Source: Bradysia coprophila
Lineage: Eukaryota > Arthropoda > Insecta > Diptera > Sciaridae
Direction: 5' to 3'
Assembly: GCF_014529535.1 (NCBI RefSeq)
Contig: NW_023503555.1
Location: 5,146,001 to 5,210,000, forward strand
Length of the DNA stretch: 64,000 nucleotides
A program made the translations under genes and the position numbers. Positions 1 through 10,934 of this stretch are shown piece by piece. Below the pieces are notes generated by a model. That model was not told the origin of the DNA and made no database searches. It was given only the letters and a program-made list of their open reading frames with translations. Numbering within the stretch: the stretch's first letter is position 1; the number at the start of each line of letters is the position of its first letter.

Positions 1-167
1 GTTCAACAAGTCAAAAAGTTATGTCTCCCCTATAAGGAAAATTTAAAAATGGAAGTTGCTTTCCGCGGCCTAATTCTTTCATTTATGACATCAGTGGGTC
101 ATACTCGACCTATAGGATCAAGAAAAATTCCGATCGTGATTTGTCTCCTAAAGTAAAATTTAGCCAA
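1..167. other. Window edge, no gene seen
   Basis: No coding or structural signal is visible. This stretch lies outside the subterminal inverted repeat of the neighbouring pogo-like element. The true outer tips of that element may lie here but could not be recognised. Confidence 0.4.
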
Positions 168-245
168 CTATGGGTGGATTTTCGTACTGTTTCTAAATTA
201 ACAAGAAAAAATACTCTGGCATGTCAGGTTAATGAATTGTTTCTG

Positions 246-344
246 TTTTACGTTAAATGGAAATTCCAATGGTGTGAGGGAGACATCACTGTATGACATA
301 TATTCATCTCGCTCACACCAATACAATTCCCATTTAACTTAAAA
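246..344. repeat. Fold-back (palindromic) insertion in the pogo left repeat
   Basis: The arms TTTTACGTTAAATGGAAATT (from 246) and its near reverse complement ending at 344 pair over about 33 bp, including GGTGTGAG against CTCACACC, with a loop of about 30 bp. The matching place in the right inverted repeat of the pogo element lacks this block. It therefore looks like a small hairpin MITE that inserted into the older element. Confidence 0.6.
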
Positions 345-977
345 CGGGAATAGGGGAGTATGGAGGAATCGCGACCATTTAAATATGAATGCTTATTTCT
401 CCTTCATCAATTATTGTAATAAATTAAAATAAGTGGCATTAGAAGGTTTTATTATCCAACGTTACAGTTGTTTTGGTATTTTACAAAATTATTTTGAAAT
501 AAGTGACAAAGAAGTGATGTTATCTGAACCTCTATGAGTAGTACATCTTCGACTCGGCGGGTAATTACAATCTGGCGCAGGGTAATATTGCTCTCAGTGG
601 GCTGACAGTCCAGACACAATAAATATACAAATGTTAACAGCTAAATCGATAATTTTAATAAGATTACTGCTTTAGGGAATTGATTAGCATTGAATTGTCT
701 GAATTCTGTCATCTCAAAGATATTTTTTCGTCAAAATCGTTGACGAAAATCACTTACATTTTCTTGCTCCTGCATCACTCTTTACAGTCCTGCAACTGTT
801 GTACGTACATTTTCATTTTTGTATAAATTTACTAGAACGTCTCGTGTTTCAATTACTAAAAACAACAGTTTACAATTCAACAATTTAATGGTAGGAACTG
901 GTGTACAACTCGTTTTCGGGTTTAGTGCCAGTTGCACTCAGTTGTGCAACTGCACTTCATTAGACTTGACCCTCAAT

Positions 978-2749
978 TTATTCGGATTCATCCGAGTCAC
1001 TTGTACCTTGTATGAGTGGCAAATTATCAGCAAAAAACTGCTCAAAACACTGGATCGAACTGGTCGCTTTCGATAGATTTTTCTTTTTCATAGCTTTGGA
1101 TGGCGGTCGCTTTCCACCAACAACTCGCTTCTGGCCTTTACTTCCGGTTTTCTCGCTTGCTTTTGGTTTTCCTCTCTTATTCGTAGCTGCCCCATCTTGC
1201 TGATTCTGAAGTTTTTTCAGTTGATTTTCAAGTTTTTTCTGTTGATTCGTACGTTTGTTCTGCTCCTTAAGGTCACGACGTTGACGTTTCTCATCCAAAA
1301 CAATCTTGTACTCGGGTGACGTCATTATTTCAGAGTGTTGCTTCTCTCTTCGTTTTCGTTTTGAGTTCGTTTGATTGCTGACGGAAGGAACGGGTACGAT
1401 TTTCGAAAAAGCGATTTTGGTGAAAGTTTCGGATGATGTGGAAACCAGTGGTTCAACAACAACAAAACCTTGTTTGACCAGTTCTTCCTCCGTCGAATCG
1501 CACATTTCCAAATCCTCGATTTCGGTATCTGCCATTTCCATCTCAATGTCACCGAGCAATTCATCATGCGTGTCTGGACTTTGTACAGCTATTTCCACAT
1601 CATTTCCAACACTCTCCGGTTCAACATAAAATTCATTATCGGAGAAGATGTTTGGATTGTATGGACAAATCCCAGCCGCTGCGAATCCATTGACCGCCTT
1701 TTCAGTCGAACAAATTTTGGTCCATGCAGTTTTTAACAATGATGGCAATAACTCTGATGTAATCGCCATGTAACCATTCGCTTTCATTCGAGCATCACAC
1801 GCGTCGTCAAAAGCGGTATTCAACGGTCCGAATATTGTTAAGTCTAATGGCTGAAGACGATGAGATGTATGTGGAGGAATGGAGAGGACAACGATTCCAT
1901 TAGCTACGCAAAAATCGAATGCCTCAACAGAGCAGTGAGTTGTATGGTTATCCAAAAGCAGAAGCACAGGCTTTTCGATCGAGGCATTAGTGTGCTCTCT
2001 GAAGTGAACGAGCCATTCCACGTACAGTCCTTCGGTAATGTATCCACTTTTGTGAGCCTTGTAAATAGTTCCTGGTGGACCATCAATCATGAGGCTACTG
2101 GACATACGAACTCTCGGGAATATGATCATCGGTGGAATGTAATGCCCAGCAGCGCTGACTGCGCAAGCAACAGTGTGATTTTTGCCACGTTCCCCACTCG
2201 TTGCTCCTCCAACGCGCTTCATGCCTTTCTTTGCAATAATCAATTTTGGCTTGTGGACAACGTTCTTACCAGTTTCGTCAAAATTATAAATTCGCTGTTG
2301 AAAGTCGTATTTGTTCATGACCTCCTCGATATTTTGATAGAATCTTTTCACCTCGACCTTGTTAAAGGCTTTAATACGGTTCAAACTTGTCGCTTCCCTG
2401 CAAGCTTGTTGTTTTTGTTGAAGCGATGTGGAATGTTATTTTTCTCTGCGAAATCAAACACTGCTTTCCGAACCTCCAGTTTCGTCAGGCCGTAGAACAT
2501 GTCCGCCATTTTGACGCAATGATCAGCAATTTCTTTTTCAGTCGCAGCTGAAAATACTGGTTTTGTTCCAAATCTTGGAGCTGCTGAAGTTTCCTCGGCG
2601 AATCGATCTCGCAAAGTAGAATACGGAATGCTGAATAATTCCGCAGCTGTTCTGATTGAGGTCCCATCACGAATTTTGGAGACAGCCTTTTCCAATTGAT
2701 CGACTGTCCAAGATCCTCTGGACGTTTTCCGGATGTAATTTCTTGGCAT
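978..2749 (-). pseudogene. pogo-like transposase, split by an internal deletion
   Basis: Two adjoining minus-strand reading frames together make one transposase. The first (2749 to 2381) starts MPRNYIRKTSRGSWT and is a pipsqueak/CENP-B-like helix-turn-helix DNA-binding domain, with the recognition part around SIRTAAELFSIPYSTLRDRF. The second (about 2384 to 978) is a DDE endonuclease domain: the first acidic residue is in NFDETG, the second in LLLDNHTTH, and the third is probably in SHRLQPLD. A Lys/Arg/Gln-rich, probably coiled-coil tail follows. The frames meet at NKLAG; the usual stretch between the DNA-binding and DDE domains is missing and the frame changes there, so one protein cannot be made. 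The second frame has no ATG at its N-terminus. The role in a live element is excision and reinsertion of the transposon. Confidence 0.85.
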
Positions 2750-3268
2750 CTATTAAAAAACAAAGCCTTAGTATTATATGGCCAGAAAACTCTTGACCTA
2801 ATTCATGGTCGCAATTACACCTATTAGATAGCCGTTTTTACCCGACATTTCAAAACGAATAATTTTTGAATTTTCTGAGCAAATCTTACGAATAAAATTG
2901 ATACAAAGTAATGTAATGCATTCAGAAAACTCTGCTCTACCATGTTGTAGTAGAAAAATGTAAAAAATTTAAAGTTTTACCTCAATTACCTCTGTAAATG
3001 CGCAGACCGAAAATCTTATGGAAAAGCGTTTGAATTTTTGTTCAGTAATAACAACTCGAAGGCTATGATCAAACTCTTTAATTTAAGTGTTACCAGATGC
3101 ATGTATCTAAATTCAAAATAATTTTATGAAAAAATTGCGCCAAAGTATGAAATTGAATGGGATCGACATTACCCGGTGATCGAGATTCCCCCAGACTCCC
3201 CTAGCTCATAAACCTGACGTGCTAGAATCTACCTGATTTAGAATCATAACGAAAAACCACCCATAGCT

Positions 3269-3743
3269 TTTGTAAATCGTGGTTACTGCAAGATATATGT
3301 CGAATATATGTCGTGTCATGCCATCAACTCAATGTGGAACGTAACTAAATGCAAATGCAAATAGTCCAAGTTAGTGAACCCAACCGGTAAAAAATTTGAA
3401 TGAAATTTACCGGTACAAATGTAGTCTAAGCCTGTGGATAGTCTAAATTTTGCGCCTTGAAAACATATTTTGTATTCTCGGTCTACCTTGCCTGCGAATA
3501 GTGCTTAGACTCTTCGGAGGTGCCTGCAAATAGTGAAAATATTATAAAGAAACTATTTACAGGCGCCTGCAAATAGTACCTACGAATTTAAGTGAATAAC
3601 AAATCAAATCAAATATTTGTCCATACGACTACAATCAATGTAGATTCTACATAAAATGAAAAGGCACACGTAACACTCCAACAAACAATAAATTTAATAA
3701 ATCTTTTGCGACAATAACATTTCTAGTTTATTCCCTGTACATT
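3269..3743. other. Gene-free spacer with short degenerate repeats
   Basis: It holds about four scattered copies of a motif like GCCTGCAAATAGT (near 3431, 3489, 3521 and 3565) and one inverted form (AACTATTTACAGGC near 3550). No gene is visible. The right part is the 3' flank of the SPRY-like gene and contains the AATAAA (minus) at 3732-3727. Confidence 0.4.
3727..3732 (-). terminator. Polyadenylation signal AATAAA for SPRY-like gene A
   Basis: TTTATT on the plus strand reads AATAAA on the minus strand, 12 bases past the stop codon of the gene. The spacing is tight but it is the only signal close by. Confidence 0.45.
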
Positions 3744-4637
3744 TCATGCGAATGGTTCACCAACGAATGGTCCCGGCGTTGAGTCGTACCGGGTCCAGGT
3801 GGATGACAGTGTGTCAGATTTAACCGATAGATTTCCGCCTGCATCAACCTCAACTACTTTAACTTTTTCAATTAGACTGCCAACTGTATCTTCGAATTTC
3901 ATGGATTCAGGGTCACCGCCTATCATAGTTGAACAGACCCCGGACGTTTTCCAATCACCATCCGCTTTAAATAGATTAGTCCACATACGATTGATAACGT
4001 GGACGTTGAATGAATATTTGTCAGTGTCAATCTTCGTTAATTTAGCAGTAGGTTTGAGGGGAAGATCCAACACAACGGCATTTTCCTCTAAATTGGTTAG
4101 CTTCCAATCTCCTTCGATTCCAGTAAATGTAGCTGATGCTCTACTGGTAACTTTCGGTATTTCTGTCTGCTTGGTACAAGTGGCTGACCCCGAACTGTGG
4201 AACGAAACCACCGGAAAGATCGACTTAAATGTTGACGCAGGCACATTGAAGGCAAGACCAAGACTTGTTCCATTTTCATCAACGTACACCTTCAGTCTAT
4301 CACCTTCGTAAACGGCAAGAATTCCAATCGTATCGGCTTGTTTAGGTCTCGGACCGAAGTTCCCAACAAGGAGACCACCGCAGTTGCTCAAATTTCCCAA
4401 ATAATTGATCGCCCTGCAAGCATATCCCTTTTTGAAGTAATCTTTCGACGTAAGTCCAACACCGGCTCCACTTTCTAATGTCGGAAAGTGGATTTTCCAG
4501 TAATGTTCTCCCGATGACACACCATCACCGTCTTGCCACATTGCGTTGAAAACATTGTCCACTCCTTTGTTATCTACATGGGTGACAACATCTACATTAA
4601 CTGCAAATCCATCCGAACCATCGGTTATCCAAGCCAT
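3744..4637 (-). CDS. SPRY-like domain protein, paralogue A
   Basis: A single-exon gene of 297 codons. The start was placed at MAWITDG (4637), because all three paralogues in this window begin MA(W/H)(I/V)TD at that point and the frame further upstream is not conserved. Residues about 1-155 look like a SPRY/B30.2 fold: SGEHYWKIHF, GAGVGLTSKDYF, IGILAVYEGDRLKVYVDENG and FKSIFPVVSFHSSG follow the usual order. A short link (CTKQTEIPKVTSRA) leads to a second domain beginning FTGIEGDWKLTNL, which resembles a META/lipocalin-like beta domain, and the protein ends in the shared motif TPGPFVGEPF. There is no signal peptide or membrane segment, so a cytosolic protein is likely. SPRY domains usually bind partner proteins; the ligand here is unknown. 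It shares about 300 bp of 5' flank with paralogue B, pointing to a tandem duplication. The C-terminal domain name is tentative. Confidence 0.85.
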   Translation of the reverse strand: MAWITDGSDGFAVNVDVVTHVDNKGVDNVFNAMWQDGDGVSSGEHYWKIHFPTLESGAGVGLTSKDYFKKGYACRAINYLGNLSNCGGLLVGNFGPRPKQADTIGILAVYEGDRLKVYVDENGTSLGLAFNVPASTFKSIFPVVSFHSSGSATCTKQTEIPKVTSRASATFTGIEGDWKLTNLEENAVVLDLPLKPTAKLTKIDTDKYSFNVHVINRMWTNLFKADGDWKTSGVCSTMIGGDPESMKFEDTVGSLIEKVKVVEVDAGGNLSVKSDTLSSTWTRYDSTPGPFVGEPFA

Positions 4638-4974
4638 TATTGTTTTGCTTATCGAACTCAGCCGGGTTATCAAAATACTAAAAAATTGAACAACGAACAA
4701 CCTTTACAATTGGGAAAATTTGACACTTTGATAATTGCACTTGGATGACTCACTTCAATTTTCGCGAATTATTTACGTTGAAGGGCAGTTTTCGATGAGA
4801 AACTATTCGTTTTGTAGGTGTAGTCAAGTGAAAAATATCACAACAACAGAAGCAAATTCCGATGACATCAACTCCCGCATATGGGTAACTCCAGGGTTAG
4901 TTGCGTTACAAATTTTGTCATTTCTGAGGGATAGAGCTGTGTTCGCTATGTTTTGCGGTAACAAACGAGTCTAT

Positions 4975-5695
4975 ATCAAGGTTCTGGAAAAACAGGTTAA
5001 GACACTTTCAAGTTGATCACGAAGGCGGTGTGATCAAAAATTCTCCTGTAGCGCCAACTAGGTTTGGAAAACTTTATATGACGATTTCAACTTAACAAAA
5101 AAAAATGGTTTTCAAGTTGGCTTTTCAAACAATATACATGTCTGAATTGTTAAGATTTATGTTTTACCCGCCTTCGTAAGTGTCTTAACCTGTTCTTTCA
5201 GAACCTTGGTCTAAATTGCTGATACTCAGGAGATCCAGTGCTTTCATGTCAACAAGAATTGGAATTTTAGCATGCGAGGTGTGACTTGTGTGATCGAAGA
5301 AGTCGGCGGTTAGTTGCGTTACAAGTTTGTGACTTTTCGAAATATTTTCACCAAATAAAAACTGATTTCGGGAAAAAAAAATTTAAGACGTGTCTATCAA
5401 AGTGATATTTTTCGGTGGTCATTAAAAACCAGATTGGTGGTCGTTACCAAAGTTCTGAAAGAACAGGTTAAGACAACCACGAAGGCGGGTGACCAGCAAC
5501 ACAACGAACAACGAACAACAACCAAATTTTATAAACAGATAGTGTGCGAAATCAACTTGAAGAAAATATTTTTCTCGAAAATTCAGAATTTTGTTCATTT
5601 TTGCATATAAACTTCGCAATTGTGTGTCACCGCCTTTGTGATCAACTCAGAGTTGTCTTAATCTGTTCTTTCAGAACCTTGGTCGTTACCCCACA
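4975..5695. repeat. Pair of hairpin repeats built on GTTCTGAAAGAACAGGTTAAGACA
   Basis: The module appears four times in alternating orientation: about 4978-5045 (plus), 5165-5217 (minus), 5447-5512 (plus) and 5617-5690 (minus). Each carries an (A)ACAGGTTAAGACA core followed by CACGAAGGCGG. Two inverted pairs therefore make two short fold-back elements, probably MITEs of one family, immediately upstream of gene A. The stretch from 5700 to 6600 shows no gene; small frames there have no recognisable domains. Confidence 0.55.
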
Positions 5696-6600
5696 GAAAA
5701 TGTTTCTTTGGCTCAAAACCGTTTTTAAAGATGGTTACAAAATTTTTCGATATAACCTCGACGAGTCGAAATTCGAGGATGACACTTATCACCACTGGGA
5801 AGCTGATTTCACTTAGTTAATTCACCCAACTAACCTGATCGAGCCAAAGTTATTTTTCTCGTGAAGTCATATGCTGTGTAGCTGTCGATTGACACCGATC
5901 TTTAGGTTTTATATGAAAAAATTTAGTTTTGGCAACGTTTGGGTCGAGGTGATTTCACCATACTTCGAAGCAGAATGAACCAAAAATCTTCTAAAAATTC
6001 AATTTCGTGTCATTTGGTGCAATTATGAAATTATAGCGTTCGTTTCTACAGGAGTTTACAGAAATCATTTGAGATTTATTGAGAATATCTTGGAAAGTCG
6101 AATACAAACAAACACTTTTTGGTCATATCTCCCCGAGACGTTATGCCAATGACCTCATATTGGTGTCAAACTACGCGTCTTGTCAAAAGTTTAGTGAAAT
6201 CGCTTCAGGTTTCGTGAAATAAACTAGAATTTTCAAAAACTTGCTAAAAACAAGCATAAATATTTCGAAAAGTCTCAAATTAGCTGGAGTTACCCATATA
6301 CACATTCAGTGCATTGCATTCCGTGCATTCTTTTTGTTTTGAATAATATGGTTCGAATCTGAGAGATTAACGAATGAGAAATAGATGGCGAGCCATTATT
6401 AATTTGAAAAAAGTGGCAAGACAACCGAAAATGTTCGTACTGACTGCATTTGATTTCGAATTTTTACATCATTTTTGGAAACTATTACCGATTTTTCTGC
6501 TACAATCAATGCATATTGTTGTTGAGAACAATAAACTTTCTTCAATTTTATGTCCACTCGGTATTACTACATCTTCATCTCCCTACCATAACAGAATTAA

Positions 6601-7940
6601 GAGTCAATTCGCCAAAACTTCAACCAAGTTGTATGAAACATCAGCGATTTTCGGCGGGTACACAGTAATCGATTCAGGTGATCCTCCCGAGTCATTTGCA
6701 ACAACAAAAAATCCTCGAAATAATTATGTTTTCACGACGGAGATCATGAAAAAATGTACTGCGTTTGGGTGACCAAAACAGTTTTGGTTGCATACCACCA
6801 AGAATACGTAACGCATTTATCTGAAATTATGGTCATTGGTAGAGGTGTTGACGCCGCATAAGCTGGCCTTTAAAACATTTCGAAATTTTTCGTGTTTGTG
6901 GTGCAGTAGCTATTTTAGGGGGAAAAAATTCCAGAGTGTTTTCAAAAAGTTACAACGATAGACTTGGAAGATATGGGTATCGTTGGGTAGGTAGTGACCT
7001 CTACTATCCATGACACCATAAACCTACCGCCGCACTACTTTCATTGAGTTTCAATTTTGATTGAAGTATACTAACACAAAAAATTCTCTAGAATTTCACT
7101 TTTCTTCGCGTCTATTTAAATTTTTCTGACGTATGAGACAATTTTAAATCAGGGCTGCAGTTACTGCTACCTTACGCTTCGAGAAATTTCGTTTAGGGTC
7201 TATAAAATTTGAAACAATACCAACTGATTCAATTGTGTCATATGTTCCTCGGATGTCTATCGACTACCCAGTATGGCCAGTGCGGTACTGTATCAAGTGT
7301 TTACTGGCATTGGTTACTGGTATTGTTTCAAATTTTATAGGCCCCAAACGAAATTTCTCGAAGCGTAAGGTGGCATTAACTACAGCCCTGATTTAAAATT
7401 GTCTCATACGTCAGAAAAATTGAAATATAGGCGAATAAAAACGAAATTATAGAGAATTTTTGTGTTAGTACACTTCAATCCAAATTGATGCTCAACGAAA
7501 GTCGTGCCGCGGTAGGTTTATGGTGTCATGGATAGTAGAGGTCACTACCTACCCAACGATACCCATATCTTCCAAGTCTATCGTTGTAACTTTTTGAAAA
7601 CACTCTGGAATTTTTTCCCCCTAAAATAGCTACTGCACCACAAACACGAAAAATTTCGAAATGTTTTAAAGGCCAGCTTATGCGGCGTCAACACCTCTAC
7701 CAATGACCATAATTTCAGATAAATGCGTTACGTATTCTTGGTGGTATGCAACCAAAACTGTTTTGGTCACCCTAGCGCAGTACATTTTTTCATGATTTCC
7801 GTCGTGAAAACATAATTATTTCGAGGATTTTTTGTTGTTGCAAATGACTCAGGAGGACCACCTGAATCGATTACTGTGTACCCGCCGAAAATCGCTGATG
7901 GCTTGTTTTTAAGTTGTTCGAAGTTTTGGCGAATTGACTC
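6601..7940. mobile_element. 1.34-kb TTAA-flanked fold-back element
   Basis: Left arm 6601-7222 and right arm 7318-7940 are reverse complements along nearly their whole length, with about 95 bp between them. The tips read GAGTCAATTCGCCAAAACTT and its reverse complement. TTAA stands immediately outside both tips (6597-6600 and 7941-7944), as expected for a TTAA-specific (piggyBac-type) target duplication. No transposase frame is present, so it depends on an enzyme made elsewhere. The arms differ by scattered substitutions (for example GATCCTCCCGAG against GGACCACCTGAA near the outer ends), so it is not a fresh insertion. Confidence 0.8.
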
Positions 7941-8253
7941 TTAATAGTAGATTACTATACCAGAGATACTTTTACGAACCTTCGTGATACGAGATATCAA
8001 ATTATTTCCCGTGTGCAGTCTATGCTATTTCACTGTACGAGCGAGGTGGAAAGTTTTTCCAATGGATGGAATGGCACTATCACCTCCCTGGTAAACTAAA
8101 CTAACATTTTAAGTTCCATTCCGTCAGAAATTTCGCTAGTTCATATCATGTCCGTATCAGTATTATGCTGATGAGCTGCGTGTTCGACATGTTCATGAGC
8201 CATTGATTTTCAAACATCTACGGCATGACAGTTTAACTGTCTAGTGTTATAAC

Positions 8254-8413
8254 AACGCACTTCAAGCAAAAGTGGTACTCTAAATAGGGTACTGAAACTT
8301 GACAGTGCTCCATACAAAATTTTACACTGTAAAAAGAGTGGGGATAAAATTTCATACAAAAAGTAATCTATTTGGCAGTTGTCATTAATAGCACTTTTGC
8401 TTGAAGTGCGTTG
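8254..8413. mobile_element. MITE family A, copy 1
   Basis: The terminal inverted repeats read AACGCACTTCAAGCAAAAGTG and the reverse complement. The element is flanked by 8-bp direct repeats GTTATAAC (8246-8253 and 8414-8421), typical of hAT-superfamily insertion. It has no coding capacity. The internal part (CCATACAAAATTTTACACTG) is shared, in the opposite orientation, with the copy near 10.8 kb. Confidence 0.75.
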
Positions 8414-8539
8414 GTTATAACCAAAACAAAAATCTTGATCAACATAAGTAAGAAACAAAACACATTTCGGCTTCGGCTCGTATTAGTCTTTAATTTCATT
8501 AAATGAATTAGTTCACGATATTGGAGAATATTGTTTAGA

Positions 8540-8737
8540 ACTTTTTATTTGATAAGTGTGAGGGTTGCAATCCGAGCCGAAGGCAAGGGCTGCAATCACA
8601 CAAGGCAAAAAAACAGTTCTAAGCAATTACGTAAGTTATTTTACTCACTGCACCCCCGGAAAATGAGCTTGAGCTCATCTCAATGAAGTTATGACTCATT
8701 TCCTGAGGGTGCAGTGAGTAAAATTATGTAATTATGC
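8540..8737. repeat. Two adjoining hairpin repeats
   Basis: About 8550-8635 carries TAAGTGTGAGGGTTGCAATC, GAGCCGAAGGCAAG and AATCACACAAGGC, a centre shared with hairpins near 38.3, 40.9 and 46.8 kb. Directly beside it, 8628-8737 is a separate hairpin with arms TTTTACTCACTGCACCC and GGGTGCAGTGAGTAAAA. No gene is seen between 7945 and 8947. Confidence 0.5.
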
Positions 8738-8947
8738 GCCGTCGATGCGTTACAATATTTTGGAACGACTTCAAATTTAAGTGTTTGAATGGGTTTCGAA
8801 TATAATCTGGGAAAGGGTTAGAAATAGAGGGAAAAATCTAGAAAGTGGACCCACTTCTCAGAAACACGGAAATACTCTTCTGCATAGCCAATAAGTTTAA
8901 TAAATCTTTTGTGACATAATTTTTCCGAATTAATTCGTTAAAACCTT

Positions 8948-9841
8948 TCATTCGAATGGTTCACCAATAAATGGTCCAGGCGTGGCGTCATACCGTATCC
9001 AGATCGATGACATTGTCTCAGTTTTAACAACGAGATTTCCGCTACTATCCACTTCAACCGTTTGCACTTCTGTAATTAAACGTTTGACTGCAGTTTCTTC
9101 TTCCATGGACTCGGGATCACCGCCCTTCTTAGTCGACGTGATATGACACGCTTTCCAGGCTCCGTCTGTTTTCGTTAAAGTTGTTCGAAGAAGATTGACC
9201 ACTTTCGCATGCAACGAATACTTATCTGCCTCTATCATCGTAATTTTAGCAGTGGTTGTGCGAGGAAGATCCAGCACGACATTTTTCTCCTCCAAATTCG
9301 TTAATTTCCAATCTCCTTCGATTCCAGTAAATGTAGCTGATGCTCTACTGGTAACTTTCGGTATTTCCGTCTGCTTGGTACAAGTGGCTGACCCCGAACT
9401 GTGGAACGAAACCACCGGGAAGATCGATTTGAAAGTCGACGCAGGCACATTGAAGGCTAGACCAAGACGTGCATCATTTACATCAACGTACACCTTTAGT
9501 CTGTCCCCTTCGAAAACTGCAAGAATTCCAATCGTATCGCCTTGTTTAGGTTTCGGACCAAAGCTACCAACTAGAAGACCACTGCAGTTGCTCAAATTTC
9601 CCAGATAATTGATCGCCTGGCAAGCGTATCCCTGTTTGAAGTAATCTTTCGACGTAAGTCCAACACCGGCTCCACTTTCTAATGTCGGAAAGTGGATTTT
9701 CCAGTAATGTTCTCCTGATGATACACCATCACCATCTTGCCACATAGCGTTGAAAACATTGTCCACTCCTTCGTTATCGACATAGGTGACAACGTCTCCA
9801 TTTATTGCAAATCCGTCCGAACCATCGGTTATCCAAGCCAT
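8948..9841 (-). CDS. SPRY-like domain protein, paralogue B
   Basis: An intronless gene of 297 codons, the same length as paralogue A and on the same strand about 4.3 kb away. The start at MAWITDGSDGF (9841) is chosen by alignment with its sisters; an open frame runs 43 codons further upstream but is not conserved. The SPRY-like half (VSSGEHYWKIHF, GVGLTSKDYFKQGY, GDTIGILAVFEGDRLKVY) and the junction (TFTGIEGDWKLTNLEE) are almost identical to A even in DNA. The last third differs strongly between the two genes, apart from DKYS, GGDPESM, SGNL and TPGPFIGEPF. No secretion or membrane signal is visible. The upstream 300 bp resemble those of A, so the two probably share control elements. The function is unknown; a partner-binding role is inferred from the SPRY family. 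No clear AATAAA was found close to the stop. Confidence 0.85.
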   Translation of the reverse strand: MAWITDGSDGFAINGDVVTYVDNEGVDNVFNAMWQDGDGVSSGEHYWKIHFPTLESGAGVGLTSKDYFKQGYACQAINYLGNLSNCSGLLVGSFGPKPKQGDTIGILAVFEGDRLKVYVDVNDARLGLAFNVPASTFKSIFPVVSFHSSGSATCTKQTEIPKVTSRASATFTGIEGDWKLTNLEEKNVVLDLPRTTTAKITMIEADKYSLHAKVVNLLRTTLTKTDGAWKACHITSTKKGGDPESMEEETAVKRLITEVQTVEVDSSGNLVVKTETMSSIWIRYDATPGPFIGEPFE

Positions 9842-10765
9842 TATTGTTTTGCTTATCGAACTCGACCTAGATATGAAAATATGTTGTGTTAGGAACAACG
9901 AACAGTTTTTACGATTGGGATAATTTGAGACTTTTATGACTGCACTTTGATGACTCACTACAATTTTCACGAATTATTTCCGTTGAAGGGCAGTTTTCGA
10001 TGGGTAACTTTTCACCGTTTTGTAAAATAGTCAGATGAAAAATATCACAACAACAAAAGCAAATTCCGATGACATCGACTCACACCATAGCACTGCTCCT
10101 AGCATTAACGTAGAAAATATTTGGAGGCTGATGAAATCAAAACGGGCTCTGCATTTCTCCCGTTACGACATGAGTCATGTTTTCCTTGGTTGAGTTTAAA
10201 CACGCAATACATACAATTGCATACGTATAACACATACACACATAAATAATTTTAGGCTTTTTAAGGTGTCTGAGGAGTGATAATGCTATCAGCAATGCTA
10301 TGGCCACACTCTAAAACTTTATTCCGCTTAAATAGAAGCTTAACGAATGAAAAACAGATGGCGACATGTATGCAACTTTAAAAGAGTGGCTTCACGATTA
10401 TGATTTGAAAAATTAGCTTTCTTCTGTACATACCTGTTACAGGCTCAAATTGTGATAGAAATGATTGTCGTTACTCACAATATCATAATACAGCGGATAA
10501 ACTATGCATATATCTATCAACTGCAACAGCTAGCTGCTTACACTTAGCAACAGGAAGATAAGCACACTGTGCTTAGCACAGCAGTAAACAAACTTTACAA
10601 TGTTGACCAGTTGATGCAAAATCAGCTGTTGCTATGTGCATACCAAAATAATTTACTACCTGTAATAGAATTATACTCCGTAGGTGACGTTTAGTAGCGC
10701 TGATGCTAATCTGTATACAAAAATGACAGTGTCAACATCTTATTTGGTCAATACTTTATGCTTAT
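9842..10765. other. Upstream flank of gene B and gene-free spacer
   Basis: 9842-10085 is the 5' flank, similar to 4638-4870 upstream of gene A (shared GAAGGGCAGTTTTCGATG and AAAATATCACAACAACA). The rest, to 10,765, shows no gene or clear repeat. Confidence 0.5.
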
Positions 10766-10773
10766 GTTTGAGC

Positions 10774-10934
10774 AACGCACCGCATGCAAAAGTGCTTCGA
10801 TTGACACCTGACAAATAGAGTGCTATTTTGTATGAAATTTTATCCTTACTCTTTTTACAGTGTAAAATTTTGTATGGAGCACTGTCAAGTTTCAGTACCC
10901 TATTTAGAGTACCACTTTTGCTTGAAGTGCGTTA
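10774..10934. mobile_element. MITE family A, copy 2 (opposite orientation)
   Basis: Same family as 8254-8413, inverted. The right terminal repeat (CACTTTTGCTTGAAGTGCGTT) is intact; the left is degraded (AACGCACCGCATGCAAAAGTG). The flanking 8-bp repeats are GTTTGAGC (10,766-10,773) and GTTTGAGG (10,935-10,942), seven of eight bases identical, again fitting hAT insertion. Confidence 0.75.

Larger units (their letters stand above)
168..3268 (-). mobile_element. Decayed pogo/Tigger-type DNA transposon
   Basis: The limits are set by an imperfect inverted repeat of about 60 bp. CTATGGGTGGATTTTCG near 168-186 matches the reverse complement of 3251-3266 at all but one base. The similarity continues inward through a shared GTCAGGTT (about 224-232 against about 3212-3219) and an AGGGGAGT...GGAATC block (about 353-376 against about 3183-3205). 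Between the repeats lies a broken transposase on the minus strand. The outermost tips and the TA target duplication could not be fixed. The left repeat is longer than the right because a small fold-back sequence sits inside it. Known of the family: pogo-like elements of the Tc1/mariner superfamily move by cut and paste and insert at TA. Decay and frame breaks say this copy is dead. Confidence 0.7.

Noticed and set aside
1860..2495. Plus-strand 211-codon frame
   Set aside because: It lies antisense to the DDE transposase, which carries the recognisable catalytic motifs.
9842..9970. 43-codon N-terminal extension of paralogue B
   Set aside because: It is not conserved in paralogues A and C, which begin at MA(W/H)(I/V)TD, and it lies in the shared upstream flank.
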